Assembly: GCA_035341665.1 (NCBI GenBank)
Contig: DAOQVR010000018.1
Location: 1 to 64,000, forward strand
Direction: 5' to 3'
From: DAOQVR01 sp035341665
GTDB taxonomy: Bacteria; Chloroflexota; Anaerolineae; JAAYZQ01
DNA: 64,000 nucleotides
The position numbers and the translations under genes are program-made. The stretch's first letter is position 1. Each line of letters opens with the position of its first letter. The notes under the pieces are model-generated. The model did not search any database. It was given only the letters and a program-made list of their open reading frames with translations, and was not told the origin of the DNA. Below, piece by piece: positions 7,758 through 16,122 of the stretch.

Positions 7758-8350
7758 CGCCCACGAGGGGCTACACTACCCGGGTGCGCTGCGGTGCACG
7801 GCAACGCCCACGAGGGGCTACANNNNNNNNNNNNNNNNNNNNNNNNNNNNNNNNNNNNNNNNNNNNNNNNNNNNNNNNNNNNNNNNNNNNNNNNNNNNNN
7901 NNNNNNNNNNNNNNNNNNNNNNTGGGGCGCAGGGCAACGCCCACGAGGGCTACACTACCCGGGTGCGCTGCGGTGCAGGGCCTTGGGCTGGTTGGGGCAT
8001 CCGTGCCGGGGCGCGGGCAACGTCCACGAGGGGCTACACTACCCGGGTGCGCTGCGGTGCAGGGCCTTGGGCTCGTTGGGACGTCCGTGCTGGGGCGCGG
8101 GGCAACGCCCACGAGGGGCTACACTACCGGGGTGCGCTGCGGTGCAGGGCCTTGGGCTCGCTGGGGCGTTCGTGCCGGGGCGCGGGACAACGCCCACGAG
8201 GGGCTACACTACCCGGGTGCGCTGCGGTGCAGGGCCTTGGGCTCGCTGGGGCGTTCGTGCCGGGGCGCGGGGCATCGCCCACGGGGGGATACACCCCGCG
8301 GGTTGCGGCCGGTGCAGTGCCTCGTGCCCGCCTCGCGGCGTAGTGTAGGG
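7758..8350. repeat. Tandem array of about 85-bp units (family B)
   Basis: The core CGCCCACGAGGGGCTACACT begins at 7758, 7805, 7938, 8021, 8106 and 8191, with a degenerate copy at 8276. Spacing is 83-85 bp from 7938 onward. Each unit contains CTACCCGGGTGCGCTGCGG and a linker such as GCAGGGCCTTGGGCTCG. The flanks at about 7697 and 8329 share CGCCTCGCGGCG-AGTGTAGGGC. Open frames crossing the array in several frames are repeat artefacts. There are no CRISPR-like unique spacers. Two more units lie at 9666 and 9752. Confidence 0.85.
7823..7922. other. Scaffold gap of 100 Ns
   Basis: Exactly 100 N characters lie inside the tandem repeat, a conventional placeholder length. The true number of repeat units here is therefore unknown. 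Confidence 0.95.
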
Positions 8351-8430
8351 CCTCGTGCCCGTGTCGTAGGGCCTGCCCGGCACACTGCCGGCCGTGCGCT
8401 ACAGGTTGACGGCAAGGACTGCCCTGGCAT

Positions 8431-8458
8431 TTGCATTCGCGAGCATGTCGAGTATAAT
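8431..8458 (+). promoter_or_regulatory. Promoter of the tRNA-Pro gene
   Basis: TTGCAT (8431-8436) and a perfect TATAAT (8453-8458) are separated by 16 bp and end 12 bases before the mature tRNA 5' end. Confidence 0.65.
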
Positions 8459-8470
8459 CGACTGCATACT

Positions 8471-8548
8471 CGGGGAGTAGCGCAGTTCGGTTAGCGCGCA
8501 CGGTTCGGGACCGTGAGGTCGGAGGTTCAATTCCTCTCTCCCCGACCA
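8471..8548 (+). tRNA. tRNA-Pro (CGG anticodon)
   Basis: A complete cloverleaf can be drawn. The acceptor stem CGGGGAG pairs with CTCCCCG (8538-8544). The D stem is GCGC/GCGC, the anticodon stem CACGG/CCGTG and the loop TTCGGGA, giving anticodon CGG at 8506-8508. The T arm is GGAGG-TTCAATT-CCTCT. The C1-G72 pair is typical of bacterial tRNA-Pro. The CCA end is encoded (8546-8548). Confidence 0.95.
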
Positions 8549-8653
8549 TCACATCCGGAGCTCGCAAGGTTTGGCCACAGGCCCGACTTGGCGAGCTCCT
8601 GCTCTACCGGCGTCCTGATCCTCGATAGCCATACGTTGCGGAGGGAGGTTCAG

Positions 8654-9424
8654 ATGCAAAAGAACAATGGCGGTGGAGTCCTCGGTTTGATCCTCTTGGC
8701 CGCCGGCGCCTGCTACGGCTTCTACTATGTCGCCTGGCATCCCATTCGCAGCACCATCGGTGCAGGCAACTTGGCCAGCTCGATTGCCTGGGCAATATTC
8801 CTCGTTCTTGCCGCCACGGCCGTCGGCTACTTTCTCATTGCGTGGATCTCGACGCTTCGGTCCCGGCAACCATCCTGCGCCGGCCCTCTACTCCTTGCCT
8901 TTGTGACGTCCGCGCTGTTGGTCGGGGGGATCTACGCGCACTTTTACTTCGGGCCGCTGCACCTGCGTCCGGCGCAAGCTGCCTACTGGCGCTCGGTGGG
9001 CGGCGTGTGTGAGGGTACTGGCGTGCCCGATGCGCGGGCCTACTCGCCGGGCCAGGGCGTGCACAAGGTCGAGGCACTGGAGCCGCGAGCCACCGCCTCG
9101 TGGCCATGGACCAGGCACCTCCCCAAGGACTGGAGGCCGGCTTCCCTCGACGAGATGGAGCTTGTGCTCTGTCTCGAGGCCGAGGAAAAGGCCAGGGTCG
9201 AAGTGTGCAAGTACAGCGGGAACCGCGAGATGGAACGCTTCCAGTACCGGCGGCAGGCGACCCTTCGCGAGGCACGCACCGGGGAGGTCGTCGGCAGAAT
9301 GCTTCTCAAGGGCAGCTCGCCCGCCACCTGTCCCGCGGTGACCTCCGAGATGGCCGACAGGAAGGGCTCGCGAGTCACCGACGACATGGTGATCGATTGG
9401 CTGGAGCCCTATGTGAGCCCGTGA
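8654..9424 (+). CDS. Membrane-anchored protein of unknown function
   Basis: 256 residues from the ATG at 8654, which has GGAGGGAGG just upstream. An in-frame extension would reach back into the tRNA and is rejected. Three hydrophobic segments (about residues 7-25, 42-66 and 77-99) are followed by a soluble C-terminal domain of about 150 residues. That domain has several cysteines (GGVCEGTGVPDA, LVLCLEAEE, VEVCKYSG, SPATCPAV), consistent with an exported disulfide-containing domain. I do not recognise the family. It stands alone between the tRNA gene and a second patch of the 85-bp repeats. Confidence 0.6.
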   Translation: MQKNNGGGVLGLILLAAGACYGFYYVAWHPIRSTIGAGNLASSIAWAIFLVLAATAVGYFLIAWISTLRSRQPSCAGPLLLAFVTSALLVGGIYAHFYFGPLHLRPAQAAYWRSVGGVCEGTGVPDARAYSPGQGVHKVEALEPRATASWPWTRHLPKDWRPASLDEMELVLCLEAEEKARVEVCKYSGNREMERFQYRRQATLREARTGEVVGRMLLKGSSPATCPAVTSEMADRKGSRVTDDMVIDWLEPYVSP

Positions 9425-9665
9425 GTGTTCCTGGAGGACGGCCGGCGTAGCGTGCGGTTGGCAGGGAACGATCGTAGGCTGCAACGGATGGGCCTGCCCC
9501 TGGCTCCAGTTTCTCCCGATGTGAGATAGTCGTTTCTGGGATTTCGGGCCTTTTGGGATAGTACCCTCAAAATCTTGGCACAGTGTCACAGTTCGCCGAA
9601 CGGGCCATGGTCCTGTGGGCAGGGCCGCCTGCCTATTCGAACGCCCGGGAGGAGCCGCGGCGCGA

Positions 9666-9785
9666 CGCCCACGAGGGGCTACACTTCCCGGGTGCCTGAT
9701 GGTGCTGGTCCTCTTGCCGGTTCGGACCTCCAGGCGGGGGCCAGGGAACGACGCCCACGAGGGGCTACACTACCCGGGTGCGCCG
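9666..9785. repeat. Two further copies of the 85-bp repeat (family B)
   Basis: CGCCCACGAGGGGCTACACT recurs at 9666 and 9752 (86 bp apart), each followed by CCCGGGTGC. The 9425-9660 stretch before them shows no gene or clear motif. Confidence 0.75.
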
Positions 9786-9860
9786 GTCGCCTCGGCCGGA
9801 GACCTTTGGCGATCTGAGGGTGCTGTGCCGGCGCCGTTGCTGACGCCGGCCCGAGACAAG

Positions 9861-9895
9861 AACTGGGCACCCGGTCAAAGACCGGGTGCCCAGTT
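9861..9895 (-). terminator. Strong hairpin downstream of the secreted nuclease gene
   Basis: A perfect 15-bp stem (AACTGGGCACCCGGT / ACCGGGTGCCCAGTT) with a 5-nt loop. On the minus strand it is followed by CTTGTCT. Its position about 45 bases past the nuclease stop fits a transcription terminator. Confidence 0.65.
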
Positions 9896-9903
9896 CGCTG
9901 TTA

Positions 9904-9932
9904 GTCCGGCAGATCGCACCGATCTGCCGGAC
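9904..9932 (-). terminator. Second perfect hairpin directly after the nuclease stop
   Basis: A perfect 13-bp stem (GTCCGGCAGATCG / CGATCTGCCGGAC) with a 3-nt loop, starting 8 bases after the minus-strand stop codon. It forms a tandem pair with the hairpin at 9861-9895. Confidence 0.55.
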
Positions 9933-9940
9933 CTAGTCGT

Positions 9941-12900
9941 TTACGGCGCGCAGTTCGGCACGTCGTTGTCGGCCGGGACGTAGTCGTAGCCGGCCAGGGT
10001 CAGGTTGTCCACGCATAGCAGCCATGGCCCGCTCAGGGCGTGCCCCCAATGGAAGCGTGCCCAGCCGGTCCAGTGGGTGAGGCGCGTGCGTTGAACCGGG
10101 GCGCCGGCCGGAGGCGTGATGGTGGCGTCCACCGCTACCAGCGACAGCGGCTCGTGGGCCTGATCGTGCGCCAGGACGTACCAGCGCGCCTGGGTCCTGC
10201 CGTAGGGGTCCATGACGGTCTGGAACTGGATGTCGCCAATGTGCATCTCGGGCACCAGGTCGAGGCCGATGATCACCGGATCATGGTCCGCCGAGCGATA
10301 CGCGTCGGGCGCGTAGAGCGCGTCCTGCGGGTCAAGCTTGTAGTCCATGTCGTAGTTGATCAGGTCGGACTCGTCGGCGTTGATGTGCCAGGTCGTCAAT
10401 CCCGTCACCTGGCCAACCAGGCTCGCGCTGGGCATGGAGTAGTCGAGGTAGCCCAGCTGCCCGTCGTACAGGTAGCTGTAGGCGTACTCGCCCTGATAGG
10501 CGGACACCAGGTCGGTGTAGCCGCCCGCCAGGAGCACGTCGATCGGGTCTTCCTTGTCGTACGAGTTCAGGTCGCCGACGATCAGGGCATCGGCGTCGCC
10601 GCTGCCGGTGGGATCGGCCGCCAGCCAGTCGACCAGCGCTTCAGCCGCGTGCATGCGCGTCAGGTTGCAGTTGCCAGCCCCGTCGCCGAGGTCGGGATCG
10701 CCCACGTCGTTGCAGTCTGACCCCTTCGACTTCAGGTGGTTGACGGCCACCGTGAAGACGGCACCGGTCGCGTTCTCCTGGAACGACTGCGCCAGCACCG
10801 GCCGGTTCTTGGTGTCCAGGAACCGGGGGTCCACCGACGAGTCGAGGACCGCGTAGGCGCCCAGAGGAGTCACCGAGGCGGGCTTGTAGATGAGGGCGAC
10901 CCGGATGGCGTCGGTGCCGATGGCGCCGCTGGCGATGTAGTCGTAGGTCCCAGCCCCCATCACGGTGTTGATGCCGCTCACGAGGTCGGCCGTTGGCACG
11001 TCACCGGGATAGTTCTCAATCTCGACCAGCCCGACCACGTCGGCGTTCATGGTCACCAGCGCAGGGATGATCTTGTTGCGCTGTCTCTCGAACTCCTCGA
11101 CGGTGTCGGCACCGCGGCACTCCAGGTTGCCGTTGGGGCCGCAGATCGGTTGTCCCGTGTCAATGGTGGTGAAGTAGTTGAGCAGGTTAAAGCTCGCAAC
11201 CTTCAGGCTGCCGCCCACGTCGTCCGGAGTTGGCGGGCGGACATTGACCGGGGTGTAGGTGGCACCCTGCACCGGCTGGATCCGGTAGAGGTTGAAGCTA
11301 TAGTCCAGCACGCCGGTGACGTTCGTCAGGGCGTCGCCACCCCGGAAGAGGTTGCTCATGTCAAAGACGGCGCCATTGGGATGCAGGGCGGGATCGGGGT
11401 TCTGCACGGTGCGCCCGTCGTCGAGGGTGATGCGCTTGAGCGCGTTCAGTGCCGCCAGTGCCGCCTGCTCAGGCGAGCCGGGCTCATAGACGGCCGTCGG
11501 CGTGTTCTGGCGGGCGTCGGTGAGCACCATCTCGTTGTACCGGTCAAAGTTAAAGTACTCGGAGATGTACAGCGCATCGGGGAAGGTGACGAGCATGCCC
11601 TCGTACGGCTCGTATTCGTCCACCGTCACCTGGGGCAGGGTGATGGGGGTAGGGAGGATGCTGTTGCCGCTCGAGCAGAGCCAGACCTGGCTGGCAGTGA
11701 CCTCGGTCATGCCGTTGTACTCGGACACAACGCCGCGCACCCGCACCGCATCGCCAACGGCGACGTCGATGGTGTTCGCCGAGTAGTAGACGAACACGCC
11801 ATCCGAGGTCGTGGCAAGGCCGTCGCCGGTGGGGTCCTGGACGTGGAAGCCGTTCAGGTCGCCGTTGTCCGAGATGCCGTTGTTCTGGAAGTCGCCGACC
11901 ACGACGCCCTCGAGCGCAACCTCGGTGCCGACCAGCGGGCTGTCCATCCCGCTGCCCTGGATGTCGTAGATGAAGGTGTAGGGGTCGCCGCACTGCTCGG
12001 GCGGCGCCACGTAGACCTGGTTGGGTGCGCCGGGCGTGTTGTAGGCTTCGCCGGGGCCGAGCGTGCCCGGGTAGCCGGGGATGCCCGCCAGGTCAAAGTC
12101 GTTGCGGACCCAGTCGGCGGTGGTGTCGGTGTCTGTGCCGTCAGGGTAGCGCGAGGCGCCGCCGGGCATGTAAGGCAGGCCGTCGTAGTAGGCAACCAGG
12201 ACGGTGAGGCTGTAGGAGAGGTCGCCGGTTCCGCCGTCGTTGGCGGCTAGGTCGTCCGCTATCTCCGTCCAGGGAGTGACGTCCAGGACGCCGTCGTCGT
12301 CGGTGTCAAGGTCCTGACCGGCACTTCCGGTAAAGTCCTTCACGAGCAGCAGGGTGATGCTGCCGTTTTCGAGGGTATCAGCCGCGAGGCTGGCGAGCCA
12401 GAAGCCGGCGGCATCGGTGGTGCCGACCGGGATGACCTCGTCGACCGTGCCCATGGCGCTGTTGCTGTCGCCCTCGATCTCGAGGATGGTGTAGGCGGAG
12501 TAGTCGGTGCTGGGTGAGGCATACACCTCCACAAACTCAAAGTCGACCCCAGTGGTACTGGCGGAGTATTCGTTGATGACGGGGCCTTCAATGGCCGGAG
12601 GGACCAGCTGGTTTGGCAATCCCGGCGTGTTGTAGGCTTCGCCGAAGATGGGCGTGCCGTCATAGCCGGGAATACCCGCCAGGTCAAAGTCGTTGCGGAA
12701 CCAGTCGGCAGTGGTATCGGTGTCGGTGCCGTCAGGGTAGCGCGAAGCGCCTCCGGGTGCGAAGGGCAGCCCGTCGTAGCCGACTGTGAGGACGGTGCTG
12801 GCGTAGGTGAGGTCGCCGGCTCCGCCGTCATTGACGGCCACATCGTCGGTCAGCTCGGTCCAGGGGGTGACGTCCAAGACACCGTCGTCGTCGGTGTCCA

Positions 12901-14623
12901 GGTCCTGGCCGGGGGAACCGGAGAAGTCCTTGACGAGGAGGAGGCTGATGGTGCCGTTCTCGAGCGCGTTCGAGGCGAGGTTGCCGAGCCAGAAGCCGGC
13001 GGCGTCGGTGAGGCCGACAGGGATGACCTCGTCTACGGTGCCGAATGTGCTGCCGCTGTCGCCCTCGAGCTCGAGGATCGTGTAGGCGGAGTAGTCGGTG
13101 TCCGGGGACCCATAGACCTCGACCCACTCGACGTCGGTCCCGGCCGTGCTGGCGGAGAACTCGTTGATGACGGGGTCCGCTATGGGCGACGCCACCAGCT
13201 GGTTCGGTGTCCCGGGCGTGTTGTAGGCTTCGCCGAAGATGGGCGTGCCTTCATAGCCGGGGATGCCTGCTAGGTCAAAGTCGTTGCGGAACCAGTCGGC
13301 AGTGGTGTCGGTGTCTGCGCCGTCAGGGTAGCGCGAAGCGCCTCCGGGTGCGAAGGGCAGCCCGTCGTAGCCGACTGTGAGGACGGTGCTGGCGTAGGTG
13401 AGGTCGCCGGCTCCGCCGTCATTGACGGCCACATCGTCGGTCAGCTCGGTCCAGGGGGTGACGTCCAAGACACCGTCGTCGTCGGTGTCCAGGTCCTGGC
13501 CGGGGGAACCGGAGAAGTCCTTGACGAGGAGGAGGCTGATGGTGCCGTTCTCGAGCGCGTTCGAGGCGAGGTTGCCGAGCCAGAAGCCGGCGGCGTCGGT
13601 GAGGCCGACAGGGATGACCTCGTCTACGGTGCCGAATGTGCTGCCGCTGTCGCCCTCGAGCTCGAGGATCGTGTAGGCGGAGTAGTCGGTGTCCGGGGAC
13701 CCATAGACCTCGACCCACTCGACGTCGGTCCCGGCCGTGCTGGCGGAGAACTCGTTCAGGACCGGGTCGACCAGCGTCTCGCAGGCATCGCCGATGCCGT
13801 CGCCGTCGCCGTCTTCCTGGCCAGGGTTGTAGACGTAGGGGCAGTTGTCGACGTCACCGCAGATCCCATCGCCGTCCATGTCGTTCTCTGGGTCGAGCGG
13901 GCACGCGTCGCAGGCATCACCGATCCCGTCGCCATCCGCGTCTTCCTGCAGGGGGTTGTAGACGGTGGGGCAGTTGTCGGTGTCGTCTGGAATCCCATCC
14001 CCGTCCCCATCTGGTGGGGGGGTCCCAAAACTTTGGCCGAGGTTGACTGCGCCGAAGGTGTCATCGGCCGGCGCCTGCCAGGCAAAGTCCTCGTACACCG
14101 TGCCAGCCCCGGACAACTGGAGTGAGTAGCCTACGGGCGTCGCTGACGACTCGGCCACGCCGATGTCGATGCTGGCGAGACCGAGCGCAGGCCCATTGGT
14201 CGCGGTACAGGTCCCTTCATAGCTGAGGAACTGGATGACTGCGCCGCCGGCGTCGACCAGAGCCATGCCGTCGGGAGCGCCGTTCTGGATGCCGTCGACG
14301 GGGTAGCTGAGATAGACGGCGCCGTACCCCGCTTGGAGGTCAGGGATCGAGCCGCTGAGGTAGTCGGTATCGTAGACGACGCATCCATTGCCGTTGTAGA
14401 GCACCAGGCTCCAGCCGGTCAGGTCGGTCCCGGCAGGCCCTGCGACTTCGATGGCCTCGCCGGCGTCGGTGCCGGTATTGTCGTAGTGGATCTCGTTGAT
14501 AAAGACGGGGGTCGATGTCAGCGCGGCTGCTCGCCCGGCGCCCGTGAGGGGCATGAGCGTGGTCACCATCGCCAAGATTACCAGGCCGGCCATGAGCCGG
14601 ATCGAGCGTCCTCTCCTCTTCAT
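9941..14623 (-). CDS. Secreted multidomain endonuclease/exonuclease/phosphatase-family nuclease with lamin-tail repeats
   Basis: 1560 residues with a Sec signal peptide (KRR then a hydrophobic core, about residues 1-35). Domain order: a lamin-tail (LTD) domain from FINEIHYDNTGTDAGE, about 40-195; Ca-binding thrombospondin type-3 repeats (DGDGDGIPDDTDNCP and similar), about 200-283; three tandem LTD-like units of 197 residues, about 285-880; an OB-fold-like segment, about 890-1080; and a C-terminal nuclease, about 1138-1480. The nuclease shows FNLLNYF, GLVEIENY, NHLKSKGSDC, GDLNSYDKEDP and SADHDPVIIGL, which supply the metal and catalytic Glu, His, Asp/Asn and His of the EEP (ExeM/NucH) family. 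It probably degrades extracellular DNA for nutrients or biofilm turnover. No sortase or other anchor motif is visible. Confidence 0.9.
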   Translation of the reverse strand: MKRRGRSIRLMAGLVILAMVTTLMPLTGAGRAAALTSTPVFINEIHYDNTGTDAGEAIEVAGPAGTDLTGWSLVLYNGNGCVVYDTDYLSGSIPDLQAGYGAVYLSYPVDGIQNGAPDGMALVDAGGAVIQFLSYEGTCTATNGPALGLASIDIGVAESSATPVGYSLQLSGAGTVYEDFAWQAPADDTFGAVNLGQSFGTPPPDGDGDGIPDDTDNCPTVYNPLQEDADGDGIGDACDACPLDPENDMDGDGICGDVDNCPYVYNPGQEDGDGDGIGDACETLVDPVLNEFSASTAGTDVEWVEVYGSPDTDYSAYTILELEGDSGSTFGTVDEVIPVGLTDAAGFWLGNLASNALENGTISLLLVKDFSGSPGQDLDTDDDGVLDVTPWTELTDDVAVNDGGAGDLTYASTVLTVGYDGLPFAPGGASRYPDGADTDTTADWFRNDFDLAGIPGYEGTPIFGEAYNTPGTPNQLVASPIADPVINEFSASTAGTDVEWVEVYGSPDTDYSAYTILELEGDSGSTFGTVDEVIPVGLTDAAGFWLGNLASNALENGTISLLLVKDFSGSPGQDLDTDDDGVLDVTPWTELTDDVAVNDGGAGDLTYASTVLTVGYDGLPFAPGGASRYPDGTDTDTTADWFRNDFDLAGIPGYDGTPIFGEAYNTPGLPNQLVPPAIEGPVINEYSASTTGVDFEFVEVYASPSTDYSAYTILEIEGDSNSAMGTVDEVIPVGTTDAAGFWLASLAADTLENGSITLLLVKDFTGSAGQDLDTDDDGVLDVTPWTEIADDLAANDGGTGDLSYSLTVLVAYYDGLPYMPGGASRYPDGTDTDTTADWVRNDFDLAGIPGYPGTLGPGEAYNTPGAPNQVYVAPPEQCGDPYTFIYDIQGSGMDSPLVGTEVALEGVVVGDFQNNGISDNGDLNGFHVQDPTGDGLATTSDGVFVYYSANTIDVAVGDAVRVRGVVSEYNGMTEVTASQVWLCSSGNSILPTPITLPQVTVDEYEPYEGMLVTFPDALYISEYFNFDRYNEMVLTDARQNTPTAVYEPGSPEQAALAALNALKRITLDDGRTVQNPDPALHPNGAVFDMSNLFRGGDALTNVTGVLDYSFNLYRIQPVQGATYTPVNVRPPTPDDVGGSLKVASFNLLNYFTTIDTGQPICGPNGNLECRGADTVEEFERQRNKIIPALVTMNADVVGLVEIENYPGDVPTADLVSGINTVMGAGTYDYIASGAIGTDAIRVALIYKPASVTPLGAYAVLDSSVDPRFLDTKNRPVLAQSFQENATGAVFTVAVNHLKSKGSDCNDVGDPDLGDGAGNCNLTRMHAAEALVDWLAADPTGSGDADALIVGDLNSYDKEDPIDVLLAGGYTDLVSAYQGEYAYSYLYDGQLGYLDYSMPSASLVGQVTGLTTWHINADESDLINYDMDYKLDPQDALYAPDAYRSADHDPVIIGLDLVPEMHIGDIQFQTVMDPYGRTQARWYVLAHDQAHEPLSLVAVDATITPPAGAPVQRTRLTHWTGWARFHWGHALSGPWLLCVDNLTLAGYDYVPADNDVPNCAP
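12590..13771 (-). repeat. 591-bp tandem duplication inside the nuclease gene
   Basis: Two adjacent units encode residues of about 285-481 and 482-678. At least 12807-13127 and 13398-13718 translate identically in more than one frame, so the DNA itself is essentially identical over that stretch. A third unit, about residues 679-880, is clearly diverged. This indicates recent duplication or gene conversion of one lamin-tail unit. Confidence 0.85.
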
Positions 14624-14791
14624 TGTCGTACCATCCTTTCACATGCGTAGCGTCTCGATGGAGTTCTGCGATGACTGGTTCAGACTTCCGGCCCCTATTG
14701 CATCACCCCCTCTCCCACGGTACTAGTGTCAAGGCGCGGTTGGTGTTCTGGTATGCGCGGCTCAGCGCATGTCGTGATCCTGGATGGGTGC

Positions 14792-14820
14792 ATTGTAGCA
14801 TCGAGAAGGCGTGAGGGCAA
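14792..14820 (-). promoter_or_regulatory. Sigma70-type promoter for the secreted nuclease
   Basis: On the minus strand TTGCCC (14815-14820) and TACAAT (14792-14797) are 17 bp apart. The leader to the ATG at 14623 would be about 160 nt. The rest of the 386-bp divergent intergenic region holds only the promoter below. Confidence 0.5.
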
Positions 14821-14934
14821 GGCCGCGCCGTGTTGGCGACGGCAACCGAGCCGGTAGCCGGGCGCCAGGTGTGACCGCTCACTGCACGAGGCCGGGTTCT
14901 GGACGCACCCTTGATAGACACCGAGGGTGGCTCC

Positions 14935-14963
14935 TTGCGGAAACGGGCAGCCCGTGCTATCAT
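14935..14963 (+). promoter_or_regulatory. Promoter for the pentapeptide/HEAT gene pair
   Basis: TTGCGG (14935-14940) and TATCAT (14958-14963) are 17 bp apart, about 40 bases before the ATG at 15010. Confidence 0.45.
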
Positions 14964-15009
14964 CAGCGACGACTCAGTGTGCCGGAGCATTTGGCAGAAG
15001 GGGGACTCT

Positions 15010-16122
15010 ATGGAATTCACTCGCCAACAGCTTTACCTGCTCATCAACTCGCCCAAGCCTCTGTGGCTGGTGCGCGCCGATCTCAGCGAGGCCGACCTGC
15101 GCTGGGCGAACCTCTACAAGGCGAACGCTGTGCGTGCCAACCTGAGCGGCGCCGACCTCCGGTGGGCGAACGCCTCCGAGGCCGAGGTCAGCGGGGCCGA
15201 TCTGACCAGGGCCAACCTGACCGGGGCCGAGATGAGCGGAGTCCACCTGAGCTGGAGCAACCTGACCGGCGCTGTCCTGAAGGGAGCGCGCCTGCATGGC
15301 GCCCAAATGATCTGCGCCAGGCTGAACGGCTGTGACCTGGAAGGCGCCGACCTGAGCGATGCCAATCTCAGCCGGGCTGTGCTGCGGGGTGCCAAGCTGG
15401 CGCAGGCCAACCTAAAGGGGGCCGACCTGCGCGGGGTGGACCTCACTGGGGCAGAGGTGACCGAGCAGCAGCTGGCCCAGGCGAAGGCCACGGCGGGCGC
15501 TGTGCTGCCGGGGACGAAGGCGGGAGCAGCGTCGTCTGGTCAGGATACGAGCGGCGTCCAATCCGCTCCCCCTCCCGAGGCAAGCTTGCCACCGGCCGGC
15601 GTCGAGCCCGAAGGGGTTGCGGCTGAGGAGACGGCAGCGGCTGCGCTGGACCAGGCGAAGGCGGCTGAAGCGGAGCCGCAGGCCGGGGCCGCAGCGGAAG
15701 AACCGGCAGTCGAGCCGGCAGGGGAGGATGCCGCAACCGAGGCCGAAGAGGTGGCAGTCGCTGCGGCTGAGGACCTGCCGGAGGTTACGCCCGCTGCGGG
15801 CAGCGAGGAGCAGTCCGCTGCCCCGGCTGAGGGGCAGGCACCTGCGGCAGCCGAGGAGCCGGCTGCGGCCCAGGTGGAGGAGCAGGCAGTGGCTGTGCCC
15901 GAGGAGCCGGCCGGTGCTGCTGCCGAGGTGGAAGCCCCAACAGCAGACGAGGAGCAGGCTCAGGAGCCGGAGAGCCAGGCGGAGGTGCCGGATGAGGGTA
16001 CGGCTGGCGAGCCTCTGGCCGAGGAGATTGCTCCTCCTGTAGCCAAGGACCCGGCGGATGAGGCGCTGGAGGGCGGTGGCGACGCCGACGAGGCAGGGGA
16101 GACCGGCCACGCGATCCCATGA
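15010..16122 (+). CDS. Pentapeptide-repeat protein with a long acidic Ala/Glu/Pro tail
   Basis: 370 residues from the ATG at 15010, preceded by AGAAGGGGGA. Residues of about 22-160 are A(D/N)LxX pentapeptide repeats (for example ADLSEADLRWANLYKAN), which form a right-handed quadrilateral beta-helix. Residues of about 170-370 are a low-complexity stretch of Ala, Glu, Pro and Val with hardly any basic residues, probably disordered. There is no signal peptide, so it is probably cytoplasmic. Pentapeptide proteins bind partners or mimic DNA, but no specific target is evident. It overlaps the next gene by 4 bases (ATGA), so the two are translationally coupled. Confidence 0.8.
   Translation: MEFTRQQLYLLINSPKPLWLVRADLSEADLRWANLYKANAVRANLSGADLRWANASEAEVSGADLTRANLTGAEMSGVHLSWSNLTGAVLKGARLHGAQMICARLNGCDLEGADLSDANLSRAVLRGAKLAQANLKGADLRGVDLTGAEVTEQQLAQAKATAGAVLPGTKAGAASSGQDTSGVQSAPPPEASLPPAGVEPEGVAAEETAAAALDQAKAAEAEPQAGAAAEEPAVEPAGEDAATEAEEVAVAAAEDLPEVTPAAGSEEQSAAPAEGQAPAAAEEPAAAQVEEQAVAVPEEPAGAAAEVEAPTADEEQAQEPESQAEVPDEGTAGEPLAEEIAPPVAKDPADEALEGGGDADEAGETGHAIP

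Noticed and set aside
5474..7804. 776-codon frame opposite tilS
   Set aside because: Antisense artefact; tilS and the duplicated-domain gene occupy the DNA with clear motifs.
7758..8350. Possible CRISPR array
   Set aside because: The whole 85-bp unit repeats, linkers included; there are no unique spacers and no cas genes nearby.
8513..8653. Upstream start of the membrane protein within the tRNA gene
   Set aside because: The extension overlaps the tRNA-Pro sequence; the ATG at 8654 has a strong ribosome site.
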